Positions 17,867 to 27,005 of a stretch of 64,000 bases of DNA are shown one piece after another (the first letter of the stretch is position 1; each line of letters opens with the position of its first letter). Location of the stretch: contig NZ_LNIZ01000001.1 in the NCBI RefSeq assembly GCF_001469025.1, positions 186,001 to 250,000 on the forward strand. Direction: 5' to 3'. A program made the translations under genes and the position numbers. The stretch comes from Trueperella bernardiae (GTDB taxonomy: Bacteria > Actinomycetota > Actinomycetes > Actinomycetales > Actinomycetaceae). The notes under the pieces were generated by a model. That model ran no database searches, was not told the DNA's origin, and was given only the letters and a program-made list of their open reading frames with translations.

Positions 17867-19564
17867 TTAGAGGACCTCGGGGAAGTCACCCTCTTCGAGG
17901 CGGAACTTCACATCACGCAGGAAGCGCGAGGCGGCAGCGCCGTCGATGATGCGGTGATCGTAGGAGATGGACAGGAAGCACTTCGAGCGAATCGCGATGA
18001 CCTCGTTGCCGTCCTGATCCTTGACCACGCCCGGCGCCTTGAAGATCGCGCCTGTGCCCATGATGGCCACGTTGGGCTGGTTGATGATCGGCGTGTCGAA
18101 CGCGGCGCCAGCGGAGCCGGTATTCGTGATCGTGAAGGTGGAACCCGCCAGCTCGTCGGCCTTGATCTTGCCGTCGCGCGTGCGGGCGGCCAGGTCTGCG
18201 ATCTGCTTGGCGATGCCGGCGATGTTGAGGTCGCCAGCTTTCTTGATCACGGGGACGAACAGGCCGCGCTCGGTGTCAACAGCGATGCCCACGTGCTCCA
18301 CGTCGTGGTAGACGATCTCGTTGTCCTCCACCGAGGAGTTGATGATCGGGTGGGCCTTGAGCGCCTCCGTGGCCGCCTGCACGAAGAACGGCAGGTAGGT
18401 GAGGTTCACGCCCTCGCGCGCCTGGAAGGTGGCCTTCGCCTGGGCGCGAAGCTTGACGATCCGCGTGACATCGACCTCCATGACCGTGGTCAGCTGGGCC
18501 GAGGTGGCCAGCGAGTCGATCATGTGCTTGGCGATCGCCTTGCGCACGCCCGTCATCTTCTGGCGGGTGCCACGCAGGGTTGCGGCCTCTTTCGCCTTCT
18601 GCGCGATCTGAGTCTTGATCCCGCCCGCCGGGGCAGCCGGGGCAGCCGGAGCGGCCGGAGCTGCGGGTGCCGGAGCGGCCTGCGCGACCTTGGCGGCCTC
18701 AGCGGCGGCCTCGACATCCTGGCGGCGGATGCGACCGCCCACGCCCGTGCCGGAGACCGTGGCCAGGTCCACGCCGAGGTCCTTGGCGAGCTTGCGCACG
18801 ATTGGGGTCACGTAGGCCGATTTGCCATCGGCCGGTGCCGGAGCCGCAGGGGCGGGCTTGGGCTCAGTGGGCTTAGGCTGGGCCGGAGCAGGCGCAGGTG
18901 CGGGCTCAGCCTTGGGAGCCGGAGCCGGAGCGGGCTCGGCCTTCGGCTCTTCCTTCGGGGCAGCCGGCGCCGGGGCAGCCGGGGCCTCGCCACCGATGAC
19001 GGCGAGCACGGTGCCAACCGAGACCGTCTCATCTTCGGAGACCTTGATCTGCGTGAGGATGCCCGACGCCGGGGCCGGGACTTCGGTGTCGACCTTGTCG
19101 GTGGAGACCTCGACGATCGGCTCGTCTTCCTCCACCTCGTCGCCTACCTGCTTAAGCCAGGTGGTGACGGTGCCCTCGTCAACGGATTCGCCGAGCGCGG
19201 GCATCTTCACCTCAACGCCCGAGTCCGACGCCGCCGGGGCAGCAGGCTCCTCGGGAGCCGGGGCCGGAGCCTCGGGCTCTGCAGCGGGCTCCTTAGCCGG
19301 GGTCTCGGCCGGAGCAGCGGCGCCGGAGCCGTCGCCGATGTAGCCGAGCACGGTGCCAACCGAGACCGTCTCATCTTCTCCGACCTCGATCGACTCGAGG
19401 ACGCCGGCTGCCGGGGCCGGAACCTCGGTGTCAACCTTGTCGGTGGAGACCTCGACGATGGGCTCGTCGGCCTCGACCGTGTCGCCAACGTTCTTCAGCC
19501 ACGTCGTGACCGTTCCCTCATCGATGGATTCGCCCAGTGCGGGCATCTTAATGGGTTCAGACAT
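17867..19564 (-). CDS. sucB: Dihydrolipoamide acyltransferase (E2) with two lipoyl domains
   Basis: 565 residues. Two lipoyl domains (about residues 1-78 and 120-195) each carry the lipoylated lysine in [10 protein letters not shown]. Ala/Pro-rich linkers separate them from a peripheral-subunit-binding domain ([12 protein letters not shown], about 255-290) and the catalytic domain, with the active-site [10 protein letters not shown] near the C-terminus. It forms the core of the pyruvate and/or 2-oxoglutarate dehydrogenase complex; actinobacteria often use one such E2 (DlaT), so the name sucB versus dlaT is not settled. The E3 gene lies 14 bases upstream in the same operon. CTAGGAGC precedes the ATG. 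Confidence 0.93.
   Translation of the reverse strand: MSEPIKMPALGESIDEGTVTTWLKNVGDTVEADEPIVEVSTDKVDTEVPAPAAGVLESIEVGEDETVSVGTVLGYIGDGSGAAAPAETPAKEPAAEPEAPAPAPEEPAAPAASDSGVEVKMPALGESVDEGTVTTWLKQVGDEVEEDEPIVEVSTDKVDTEVPAPASGILTQIKVSEDETVSVGTVLAVIGGEAPAAPAPAAPKEEPKAEPAPAPAPKAEPAPAPAPAQPKPTEPKPAPAAPAPADGKSAYVTPIVRKLAKDLGVDLATVSGTGVGGRIRRQDVEAAAEAAKVAQAAPAPAAPAAPAAPAAPAGGIKTQIAQKAKEAATLRGTRQKMTGVRKAIAKHMIDSLATSAQLTTVMEVDVTRIVKLRAQAKATFQAREGVNLTYLPFFVQAATEALKAHPIINSSVEDNEIVYHDVEHVGIAVDTERGLFVPVIKKAGDLNIAGIAKQIADLAARTRDGKIKADELAGSTFTITNTGSAGAAFDTPIINQPNVAIMGTGAIFKAPGVVKDQDGNEVIAIRSKCFLSISYDHRIIDGAAASRFLRDVKFRLEEGDFPEVL
19004..19207. repeat. Direct repeat copy encoding the second lipoyl domain
   Basis: About 204 bases closely matching 19346-19549, including an identical run of about 32 bases at the left end. 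It comes from lipoyl-domain duplication inside the E2 gene and has stayed similar at DNA level. Confidence 0.85.
19346..19549. repeat. Direct repeat copy encoding the first lipoyl domain
   Basis: Partner of 19004-19207, offset by 342 bases. The similarity breaks in the Pro/Ala linkers on both sides. Confidence 0.85.
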
Positions 19565-19578
19565 GTCTTGCTCCTAGG

Positions 19579-20952
19579 TCAGTTGTGGGTGTGAAGCGGC
19601 TTGCCGGCGAGGGCCAGGATGGCCTCGCCCACCGACTCGTTCTGAGTGGGGTGAGCGTGGATCAGGCCGTCGAAGTCTTCCGGGTAGGATTCCCACGCGA
19701 CCATCAGCATGCCTTCGCCCACCTGCTCACCCATGCGGGCGCCGATCGAATGGAAGCCCACGATCGGGCCGTCCTTTTCACGGACCAGCTTAACGAAACC
19801 GGTGGTGCCAAGCATCTGGGACTTGCCGTTACCTGCGAGGTTGAAGGTGGAGGTCTCCACGTTGTCCTTGCCGAACTTCTCCTCGGCCTTCTTCTGCGAC
19901 AGGCCCACGGAGGCGATCTCAGGGTTGGAGAAGGTGACCTTCGGGATGTTGTCCTCATTAACGACGGCGGGGTTGTTGCCCGCGATCTCGTCGGCCACGA
20001 ACAGGCCCTGGAGGAAGCCGCGGTGGGCGAGCTGAACGCCGGGGACGATGTCGCCAACGGCGTAGATGTTGCCAACCCCGGTGTGCAGGCGCTCGTTCGT
20101 GATGACGAAGCCGCGATCGATGGTGATGCCCTGCTCCTCGTAGCCGAGGTTGGCGGTGGAGGGGCCGCGGCCGATGGCGATCAGCAGGTATTCGGCGTCG
20201 TACTGCTTGCCGTCCTGGGTGAAGACGTGAACGCCGCTCTCGTCCTCCTCAACCCGGTCGAACATGGTCTTGGTCTTGAAAGCGATCTTGCGCTTGCGGA
20301 AGGAGCGCTCGAGCATCTTCGACACGTCCTCGTCCTCGTTCGGCACGAGATGATCGAGGCCCTCGATGATCGTCACGTCGGCGCCGTAGGAGTTCCACAC
20401 CGAGGCGAACTCGCAGCCAATCACGCCACCGCCAAGCACGATGACCGACGACGGCACAACATCCATGGTCAGCGCCTTGTCGGAGGTGATGACGCGGTCG
20501 GTGATGGTCTGGCCGATCGTCTTCGAGTATGAACCCGTGGCGAGCACGATGTTCTTGCCCTTGATGCGCTCACCGTTGACCTCAACCGTGTCCTTCGCAA
20601 CCAGGCGACCCCAGCCGGCGATCGTGTCAATACCCGCGGCGTTCACAAGGCCGGTCAGGCCCTTGAACATCTTCTCAACCACGCCATTCTTGTACGTGTT
20701 GAGCGCCCCCATGTCGATGCCTTCGAAGGTGCCCTTAACGCCAATGGAGGGGCCTTCGCGCATTTCGTCTGCAACCTCGGCAGCGTGTAGGAGAGCCTTG
20801 GTGGGGATACAGCCGCGATGAAGGCAGGTTCCACCAACCTTGTCGCCCTCAATGAGCGCCACCTTCATACCGAGCTGGGCGGATCGCAGAGCGCATGCGT
20901 AGCCTCCGGAACCCGCGCCAAGAATCACTACATCGTATTCCTTTTCAGTCAC
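19579..20952 (-). CDS. lpdA: Dihydrolipoyl dehydrogenase (E3)
   Basis: 457 residues. FAD-binding GAGSGGYACAL at the N-terminus, the redox-active disulphide in GGTCLHRGCIPTKALLH, the NAD-binding GGGVIGCEFASVW near residue 175, and the C-terminal HAHPTQNESVGEA with the catalytic His-Glu pair. It reoxidises dihydrolipoamide on E2, reducing NAD+. GTG start at 20952 with GGAGAGG upstream. First gene of the lpdA-E2 operon. Confidence 0.97.
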   Translation of the reverse strand: MTEKEYDVVILGAGSGGYACALRSAQLGMKVALIEGDKVGGTCLHRGCIPTKALLHAAEVADEMREGPSIGVKGTFEGIDMGALNTYKNGVVEKMFKGLTGLVNAAGIDTIAGWGRLVAKDTVEVNGERIKGKNIVLATGSYSKTIGQTITDRVITSDKALTMDVVPSSVIVLGGGVIGCEFASVWNSYGADVTIIEGLDHLVPNEDEDVSKMLERSFRKRKIAFKTKTMFDRVEEDESGVHVFTQDGKQYDAEYLLIAIGRGPSTANLGYEEQGITIDRGFVITNERLHTGVGNIYAVGDIVPGVQLAHRGFLQGLFVADEIAGNNPAVVNEDNIPKVTFSNPEIASVGLSQKKAEEKFGKDNVETSTFNLAGNGKSQMLGTTGFVKLVREKDGPIVGFHSIGARMGEQVGEGMLMVAWESYPEDFDGLIHAHPTQNESVGEAILALAGKPLHTHN

Positions 20953-21076
20953 TTACCTCTCCCTCGAGATCGCCATGGCCCGGTGGGTCCAGACCCGTTC
21001 CCTATAATTATTCCACTTTGCGGCCGACATTTCTTCCTCGGCGGGGACAATCGCGTGACTCCAACAGGGCGCGCGG

Positions 21077-21082
21077 TAGGCT
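21077..21082 (+). promoter_or_regulatory. -10 box TAGGCT for a leaderless small gene
   Basis: TAGGCT followed by 6 bases and then ATG 21089. Confidence 0.55.
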
Positions 21083-21088
21083 GGGGGA

Positions 21089-21394
21089 ATGTTGTTTTCG
21101 AAAAAGAAGGGGCCGCTTTCCCAGCGCCGCGCCAAGAAGGTAACGGTCGAACACCTGACCGAGTTCGTGGCCACCCGCCAGGGGGTCGCCGCCTACTTCG
21201 AGGCCGCCACCTCGCGTGACCCGAGCTCGATCGTGCTCGTGGCGAGCGACGGGGAATGGACCCGACGCAAAATCCCCAGCATCGCCGACGCCGCTGAGGT
21301 CGCCCGCGATCTGGGGATTGAGCTGTATGAGGTGGCCCGCACCGGTTACCCGCGCGAGATGCGCGAGTGGTCGGCGAAGAACCGGGGCCGCTAG
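21089..21394 (+). CDS. Conserved hypothetical protein, 101 residues
   Basis: Basic N-terminus (FSKKKGPLSQRRAKK) followed by a mixed alpha/beta domain: TVEHLTEFVATRQGV, SIVLVASDGEWTRR and AAEVARDLGIELYEV. This type of protein recurs next to leucyl aminopeptidase and lpd genes in actinobacteria; its function is not known to me. A -10 box sits 6 bases before the ATG. Its stop codon overlaps the pepA stop in the palindrome CTAG. Confidence 0.75.
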   Translation: MLFSKKKGPLSQRRAKKVTVEHLTEFVATRQGVAAYFEAATSRDPSSIVLVASDGEWTRRKIPSIADAAEVARDLGIELYEVARTGYPREMREWSAKNRGR

Positions 21395-22782
21395 TTCTCC
21401 ACGGCGGCGAGCAGGGTGCGCAGCATGGCGCCGGTGGCACCCTTCGGCATCACCCCGTAGGGCTTGCCGCGGTTGAACGACGGGCCGGCGATGTCCACGT
21501 GCGCCCAGTTCGGCGCGTCCACGAACTCCTTGAGGAACAGGCCGGCCACCAGCATGCCGCCGTAGCGCGAGCCGGAGTTCTTCATGTCGGCAACGTCCGA
21601 GTCGAGGCTCTCTCGCAGGTGAGCGGGCAGCGGCATGTGCCAGGCGTCCTCGCCCACCTCGCCCGCCAGGTCGGTGAGGGTCTTGGCGTAGTCGGTGCCC
21701 ATGATGCCGGTGGTGCGCTCGCCGAGCGCCACCATCTGGGCGCCCGTCAGGGTGGCGATATCAATGATGGTCTCGCTGCCCTCGGCGCTGGCCATGAGCA
21801 GGCCGTCGGCGAGGACCAGGCGGCCCTCGGCGTCGGTGTTGTTGATCTCTACCGAGGTGCCGTTGCGGTAGGTAATGACGTCGTCGGGGTGGCCGGCGAT
21901 ACCGGAGACCATGTTCTCCGCGATGCACATCCAGCCCACGATGCGGCGCTTGACGCCCAGCCGCGCGGCGGCCACGAGCACCTCGAGCACGGTGGCGGCG
22001 CCGCCCATGTCGGTCTTCATCTCGGTCATGGCATTCGACGGCTTGAGCGAGTAGCCGCCCGTGTCGAACGTGATGCCCTTGCCCACCAGCGCGATCGTGC
22101 CCTCCGGCGCGCCCTCCGGGGCCCACTCGATGCGCACCAGGCGCGGGTGGCGCTTCGAACCACGGCCCACGTGGATGATGCCGGCGGCGTTGATCTCCTC
22201 CAGCGCCTTCTCCCGGTACACGGTGACGGTGCAGCCGGCCGCGCTCGCCTCGTCCTCGGCGATCTGGGCGAGCACCTCGGGGTAGAGATCGTTGGGGGCG
22301 AGGTTGACAAGGTCGCGGATACGGTTGCCCGCCTCGGCCAGGATCTCGCCGCGCGCCACGGCGTCGTCATCGGCCTCTGGCAGCACGAGCGCGCCGAGCG
22401 GTGCCTTCTTCGGCTCCTTGTACTCGTCGAAGACGTAGGCGCCGAGCAGCGCGCCCTCAACAGCCTCGGCCACCTCGGCGACGGGGGATGCGACGTACAG
22501 CTCATCGACCCCGGCGGCAGCGCGCGCGAGCTCGCCAAACTTGTCGCGGGTAGAATCGCCGTTCACGACGACGAACACCAGCTTGCTCGTATCGGCCGGG
22601 TTCACTAGCCGGGCAACCCCCTCGCCGGGCTGAAGCGTGGTCAGCGCGGCAACAACGCCGCCAGTGAACTCCGCGTCCTCAACGAGCGTGTCGAGGGTGT
22701 AGGACTCGCCATCCTTCGACGCGAGGATCGCGAGGTGGCGAGAAAGGTCCTGGGTGAATTCGTGACAGATAATATTGGTCAT
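21391..22782 (-). CDS. pepA: Leucyl aminopeptidase (M17 family)
   Basis: 463 residues, the usual M17 length. The dimetal site is visible: VGKGITFDTGGYSLKPS near residue 235 and NTDAEGRLVLADGL near 315. The catalytic domain occupies the C-terminal two thirds; the N-terminal domain is more divergent. It releases N-terminal residues from peptides in the cytoplasm. TATACT lies 6 bases before ATG 22782, indicating a leaderless message. Confidence 0.96.
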   Translation of the reverse strand: MTNIICHEFTQDLSRHLAILASKDGESYTLDTLVEDAEFTGGVVAALTTLQPGEGVARLVNPADTSKLVFVVVNGDSTRDKFGELARAAAGVDELYVASPVAEVAEAVEGALLGAYVFDEYKEPKKAPLGALVLPEADDDAVARGEILAEAGNRIRDLVNLAPNDLYPEVLAQIAEDEASAAGCTVTVYREKALEEINAAGIIHVGRGSKRHPRLVRIEWAPEGAPEGTIALVGKGITFDTGGYSLKPSNAMTEMKTDMGGAATVLEVLVAAARLGVKRRIVGWMCIAENMVSGIAGHPDDVITYRNGTSVEINNTDAEGRLVLADGLLMASAEGSETIIDIATLTGAQMVALGERTTGIMGTDYAKTLTDLAGEVGEDAWHMPLPAHLRESLDSDVADMKNSGSRYGGMLVAGLFLKEFVDAPNWAHVDIAGPSFNRGKPYGVMPKGATGAMLRTLLAAVEN

Positions 22783-22788
22783 TGCCCC

Positions 22789-22794
22789 AGTATA
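22789..22794 (-). promoter_or_regulatory. -10 box TATACT for leaderless pepA
   Basis: Minus-strand TATACT with 6 bases to ATG 22782 and no ribosome binding site. Confidence 0.6.
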
Positions 22795-22883
22795 TGTCGC
22801 GATAGCCAGAGATTTCTTTCCCGGCCTCCGCGGCTTGGATGGCGGCGGGGTAAACTGAGGCGAACCGAGTTGAGGAGAGGCCC

Positions 22884-23306
22884 GTGAGCCAAGAACTGAC
22901 AGACACCCGCACCCGCGCCCACGGGTGGCCCTCCGTCCTCATTTATGCCCTCGGGGTTGGGGCCGTGATCTTCCTGTGGCGGGCCGTGGTGGCGGCCACG
23001 AACTCGATGGTGGGCGGGCACTACGGGCTGGCGGTCACCTCCATCCTCGCCGCCCTGTGCTGGGTGCTCGGATTCGCCGGCGCCAAGCACAACGGCCGGC
23101 GCATGCGCTACCTGGCCTTCGGGGCGTGGGGGATTAACGTGTTTGCCCCGCTCGCCGGACTGGTGGTGGACTTCCACTACTCCAACCCGTGGTTCGAGGC
23201 GGGGCGCACCTACTTCTACCTGCCGACCCTCGGAGCGATTGCGGCCTTCGCGTGGCTCATGTGGTCAAGGCCCGCGGCGATGGCCGCGCGCCAGATGGAA
23301 AAGTAG
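22884..23306 (+). CDS. Small four-helix membrane protein
   Basis: 140 residues with four hydrophobic segments at about residues 17-36, 47-66, 77-95 and 110-127. A short polar N-terminus carries SQELTDTRTRAHGW. GTG start at 22884 after GGAGAGG; TAAACT near 22850 may be the -10 box. I do not recognise the family. It is convergent with the DUF3043 gene, the two stops lying in the near-palindrome AAGTAGGGCCTACTT. Confidence 0.65.
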   Translation: MSQELTDTRTRAHGWPSVLIYALGVGAVIFLWRAVVAATNSMVGGHYGLAVTSILAALCWVLGFAGAKHNGRRMRYLAFGAWGINVFAPLAGLVVDFHYSNPWFEAGRTYFYLPTLGAIAAFAWLMWSRPAAMAARQMEK

Positions 23307-23309
23307 GGC

Positions 23310-23981
23310 CTACTTCGACTTTGCGCCGCGGGCTTCCTTCATCTCTGCGCGCGTGCCGCCCGCCGGGTATTCGCCCCGTGACACCTGCGGGGCGGGCAGG
23401 CGCCAGCGGCGCAGGTAGAAGCACCGGCCGAGCATCTGGAGGTAGAAGCCCGAGGGGACCTCGCCAAACTTGTGCATGGCCGCCTGCTTCGCCCGGCGGC
23501 TGACCCACATGGCGTGCAGTAGCATGATGAGGAAGACCACGTACATGCCCCACACTACGGGGATTACGATCTGCGGGAAGCGGCCCTGGAAGAGGATGAG
23601 GGGGAGCAGGAGTAGCGCGGCTGGCATGAAGAATGCAGAGATGGGTGCGGCGGCGTCGATGTAATCGCGCCCGAAGGAGCGGATGGGGCCGCGGTGCTGG
23701 GCGGGCATGTTGCGCTCGTCGCCCGTGCGCATGGCCTGCTGCTGCTTTTCGTACAGTTCATTCGAGCGGGCGCGCTCTTCGGCCTTGCGTTGGCGCTTTT
23801 CGGCCTTGGACAGGGACTTGGTGTCGGCAACAAGGGGGCGGCGGTTGCGCGCTTCGACGTCCTTACGCCGAGGCGTGGGCGCGCCCTTGGCAGCGGTGTA
23901 GCCCTTGCGCTGTGGCTCCACAGGAGTGGAGAGCGAGGAGTCTTCCAAATCCGACGTCTTCTTTGATCCGAACACGGCCAT
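23310..23981 (-). CDS. DUF3043 membrane protein
   Basis: 223 residues from ATG 23981, which follows AAGG; an in-frame start 16 codons upstream has no site. The N-terminal half is basic and charged (KAEKRQRKAEERARSNELYEKQ), probably helical and cytoplasmic. Two hydrophobic segments follow (about 130-150 and 158-178), with RSFGRDYIDAA just before them, a segment typical of DUF3043. The family is actinobacterial and of unknown role. Confidence 0.88.
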   Translation of the reverse strand: MAVFGSKKTSDLEDSSLSTPVEPQRKGYTAAKGAPTPRRKDVEARNRRPLVADTKSLSKAEKRQRKAEERARSNELYEKQQQAMRTGDERNMPAQHRGPIRSFGRDYIDAAAPISAFFMPAALLLLPLILFQGRFPQIVIPVVWGMYVVFLIMLLHAMWVSRRAKQAAMHKFGEVPSGFYLQMLGRCFYLRRWRLPAPQVSRGEYPAGGTRAEMKEARGAKSK

Positions 23982-24069
23982 CCTTATCTTTGAGCTGTTG
24001 GTGTTCAGTCTAACGGCACGGCCCGACATTTCTGGAAACCGCGGCGGTTATGCCCGCCACGGTGTGCGC

Positions 24070-24075
24070 TAAAGT
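24070..24075 (+). promoter_or_regulatory. -10 box TAAAGT for the dipeptidase gene
   Basis: TAAAGT with 7 bases to ATG 24083. The spacer GGTGGGT could also act as a weak ribosome binding site, so leaderless or near-leaderless. Confidence 0.5.
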
Positions 24076-24082
24076 GGTGGGT

Positions 24083-25420
24083 ATGTACCACGACGTAGTT
24101 TCTTCAGTAGATGAATCAATGAACGACTCCCTGGCCGCGCTGTCTGAGCTGGTCGCCATCCCGTCAATCTCCGCCGATTCCTTCGACCAGTCCACCCTTG
24201 CCGAATCCGCGCAGTGGATCGCGAACAAGGCCCGCGGCCTCGGCTTTGACACGCGGGTCATCCAGGTCGAGGGCGAGGCCGGAACGGGCCGCCCCGCCGT
24301 CCTCGCTACGCGCGCGGGCGAACCGGGCAAGCCCACCGTGGTCCTCTACGCTCACCACGACGTCCAGCCCGTGGGCGACCTGGCCCTGTGGGACACTGAC
24401 CCGTTCGTGGCCACCGAGCGCGACGGGCGCCTATACGGCCGCGGCACCGCGGATGACAAGGCCGGCGTCGTCGCCCACCTCGCCGCTGTCGCCGCAGCGC
24501 GCCCGGGCGTGGGCATCACCCTTTTCATCGAGGGCGAGGAGGAGGTCGGCTCGCCCACGTTCGTCGACTTCCTGCACGCCTACAAGGCCGAGCTCGACGC
24601 CGACGTCATCGTGGTGGCCGACTCGAACAATTGGAAGGTGGGCACGCCGTCGCTCACCACCTCGTTGCGTGGCGTCACCCAGGTGTCGGTCACGGTCACC
24701 GCGCTCGACCACGCGCTGCACTCGGGCATGTACGGCGGCCCGGTCCTCGACTCGGTCACCCTCGCCTCGCGCCTGATCGCCACGCTCCACAACGACGCGG
24801 GCGACGTTGCAGTCGAGGGCCTGCTCGCCACCGACGACACGCCGGTCGACTACCCCGAGGAGGAGTTCCGCTCAGATGCGGGCCTACTGGAGGGCGTGCG
24901 CCTGGCCGGCTCGGGTTCGATCACCTCGAGATTGTGGACTAAGCCCGCGATCGCCGTCACCGCCATGGACGTCACCCCCGTCCGCCTCACCTCCAACACG
25001 ATCTCCCCGTCCACCACCTTCGTGCTCTCCCTGCGCGTGGCCCCCGGCCAGGATTCGGGCGAGGCGGCCGAGAAACTCATCGATCACCTCAAGGCCCACG
25101 CGCCCTTCGGCGCGCACGTGGACTGCGTAATCAACGAGCGCGGCCCGGCCTTCCAAGCCTCCGGCCAGAGCGAGGCCTCCCAGCTCATGGAGTGGGCGCT
25201 TGGCGAGGCCTGGGGCACGGACCCGGTGGACATCGGCGTGGGCGGCTCGATCCCGTTCATTGCCGACCTAGCCCGTGAATTCCCGCAGGCTCAGATCCTC
25301 GTGACCGGCATCGAGGACCCGGACACGCGCGCCCACTCGGCCAACGAGTCGCTCCACATCGGCGACTGGCGTAATGCGATCGCCGCCGAGGCGCTGCTGC
25401 TCACCCGGCTCGGCGAGTAG
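24083..25420 (+). CDS. M20 family dipeptidase
   Basis: 445 residues. Zinc-ligand motifs are intact: YAHHDVQPVG near residue 90, GRGTADDKAGVVAHL near 125, and EGEEEVGSPTF near 155, with the dimerisation lid domain inserted after about residue 200. It resembles actinobacterial dipeptidases of the CNDP type and would cleave dipeptides in the cytoplasm. The next gene starts immediately after its stop, so both are likely in one message. Confidence 0.92.
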   Translation: MYHDVVSSVDESMNDSLAALSELVAIPSISADSFDQSTLAESAQWIANKARGLGFDTRVIQVEGEAGTGRPAVLATRAGEPGKPTVVLYAHHDVQPVGDLALWDTDPFVATERDGRLYGRGTADDKAGVVAHLAAVAAARPGVGITLFIEGEEEVGSPTFVDFLHAYKAELDADVIVVADSNNWKVGTPSLTTSLRGVTQVSVTVTALDHALHSGMYGGPVLDSVTLASRLIATLHNDAGDVAVEGLLATDDTPVDYPEEEFRSDAGLLEGVRLAGSGSITSRLWTKPAIAVTAMDVTPVRLTSNTISPSTTFVLSLRVAPGQDSGEAAEKLIDHLKAHAPFGAHVDCVINERGPAFQASGQSEASQLMEWALGEAWGTDPVDIGVGGSIPFIADLAREFPQAQILVTGIEDPDTRAHSANESLHIGDWRNAIAAEALLLTRLGE

Positions 25421-26506
25421 ATGCACGTCACCCTCGTCTGCTCCGCCCTCCCCGGGATGGGGCCGCGTGCCGTGTGTGAGCGGGCGAGCGCCGCGTGGCG
25501 TGAGGTCCGCCCGTACGACGACGTCCTCGCACTTCTCACGTCCGAAGGCGCGGCCGTAGCCCACGCGGGCACGGGGCTCGACGACGTCGTGCAATCGCGC
25601 CACCTGAGCGCCCGGGCGGTTGAGGTGGGCGCCGGGGCGGAGCGGCGAGTGCACTGGGTGTGGGACGGCGGGGCGATGATCGACCTGGCCGATTCCTTTT
25701 CCTGGAACGGGCGCCCAGAGGGCTCCACGGCCTTCCTGGGCGCCGACCTCCTCGCGCTGCGCGATGCCGGCGCCCGGCGCATTCACGTGCACCTGCCCGA
25801 CCTCATGAGCCCCACCGACCTCGGCCGCGGGGTCCTGGGGGAACTGGCGGGGGAGTCCCTCGGGGATGACGGGCTGGGGGCGGCCCTCGAGGCGGCGCGC
25901 GCGGCCCTGCGGGATATGGCACTGACCGTCACCTACCCCTCCGACCTGCCGCTGCTCGGGGTCAACGGGATGGCCCGGGCGTGGGCCACCCGTGGCTTCG
26001 ACGGCTACCGCGCCCAGGACTTCGAACGCGAGGCGGGCGCGTGGATCCACGAGCTGGGTCAGGCCGCGGGTGCCAGCACGCGGCGCTCACTCGTGGGCGC
26101 CGATATCGACCCGCGGGCCGGGTACGCGGGCCCGGGAGGGGGACTAGGCCTCATGCTGCAGCTACTGGGGGCATCGACGTCGTTGGTGGGCGACCACCTC
26201 GTGGCCGGGCACATCCCGGAAACCGACCTCATCGTCTACGTGCTGGGAACCATCGGCGTGGATCTGCCCTCGGGGCTCCACGCGGCCGCCCGTTCGGGCG
26301 AAGAACAGGGCGTGCCCGTCGTCGTGCTCAGTGACGCCGCAGGCATGCGCAAGGGCGAGCTACCCCGCCTCGGGCTGCACGGCGCCTACGAGATGCGCCC
26401 CGAACGCTTCGTCGACGACGCGGACACGCTCGCCGACCTGTCCCGCCTGCCCCAGCTCGTCACCACCTCGATGCGCACGATCGCCTCCACCTGGGGCTGG
26501 GATTAG
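25421..26506 (+). CDS. Glycerate kinase-fold protein lacking the usual catalytic motifs
   Basis: 361 residues. The second half resembles class I glycerate kinases in layout: LPLLGVNGMARAWATRGF (where kinases read PLLGPxG...FGPQKGA), AGPGGGLGLMLQLLGA, PETDLIVYVLGTI, and GVPVVVLSDAAG. The N-terminal DSFKGS signature and the GEG catalytic segment are not present. It may bind a related substrate, act as a regulator, or have changed chemistry. It begins right at the stop of the dipeptidase gene and is probably cotranscribed. Assignment to the fold is by pattern only; a true unknown cannot be excluded. Confidence 0.55.
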   Translation: MHVTLVCSALPGMGPRAVCERASAAWREVRPYDDVLALLTSEGAAVAHAGTGLDDVVQSRHLSARAVEVGAGAERRVHWVWDGGAMIDLADSFSWNGRPEGSTAFLGADLLALRDAGARRIHVHLPDLMSPTDLGRGVLGELAGESLGDDGLGAALEAARAALRDMALTVTYPSDLPLLGVNGMARAWATRGFDGYRAQDFEREAGAWIHELGQAAGASTRRSLVGADIDPRAGYAGPGGGLGLMLQLLGASTSLVGDHLVAGHIPETDLIVYVLGTIGVDLPSGLHAAARSGEEQGVPVVVLSDAAGMRKGELPRLGLHGAYEMRPERFVDDADTLADLSRLPQLVTTSMRTIASTWGWD

Positions 26507-26611
26507 GCCTGCCCAATCGATCACGCTCAGCTGAATGGGACGTGGCCAACATAGAGACTGCCAGCGTGAGGCGGTAGTGTGTGTCCAGAACACTATTTTA
26601 TGGAGGTATTC

Positions 26612-26956
26612 ATGAGCGAAACCGTCGCAACCCACGGCGTTACCCTCACCGAGGTCGCCGCAGCCAAGGTCAAGTCCTTGCTCGAGCAGGAGGGCCGTGA
26701 CGACCTTCGCCTGCGCATCGCAGTTCAGCCGGGCGGCTGCTCCGGCCTCATGTACCAGCTCTACTTCGACGAGCGTCTCTTCGACGATGACGCGGTGGCG
26801 GAGTTCGACGGGGTCGAGGTCCTCGTGGACGCCAAGTCGGCTCCTTACCTTGACGGCGCCACGATCGACTTTGCTGACACGATCGAGCGTCAGGGCTTCA
26901 CCATCGACAACCCTCAGGCACACGGCACCTGCGCGTGCGGAGAGTCGTTCCACTGA
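26612..26956 (+). CDS. erpA: A-type iron-sulphur carrier (ErpA/HesB family)
   Basis: 114 residues. The three cluster cysteines are present: PGGCSGLMYQL near residue 46 and the C-terminal GTCACGESF. It delivers Fe-S clusters to client proteins such as aconitase. GGAGG at 26602-26606 sets the ATG at 26612. It is followed by the FKBP lipoprotein gene. Confidence 0.95.
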   Translation: MSETVATHGVTLTEVAAAKVKSLLEQEGRDDLRLRIAVQPGGCSGLMYQLYFDERLFDDDAVAEFDGVEVLVDAKSAPYLDGATIDFADTIERQGFTIDNPQAHGTCACGESFH

Positions 26957-27005
26957 GACCAGAGTTCCCTGCCACGTGGTGGGGAACAACTATGTGAGGA
27001 GAAGA

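Noticed and set aside
17954-19594. Long forward reading frame (546 codons) opposite the E2 gene
   Set aside because: Antisense shadow of the repetitive Ala/Pro-rich E2 coding sequence.
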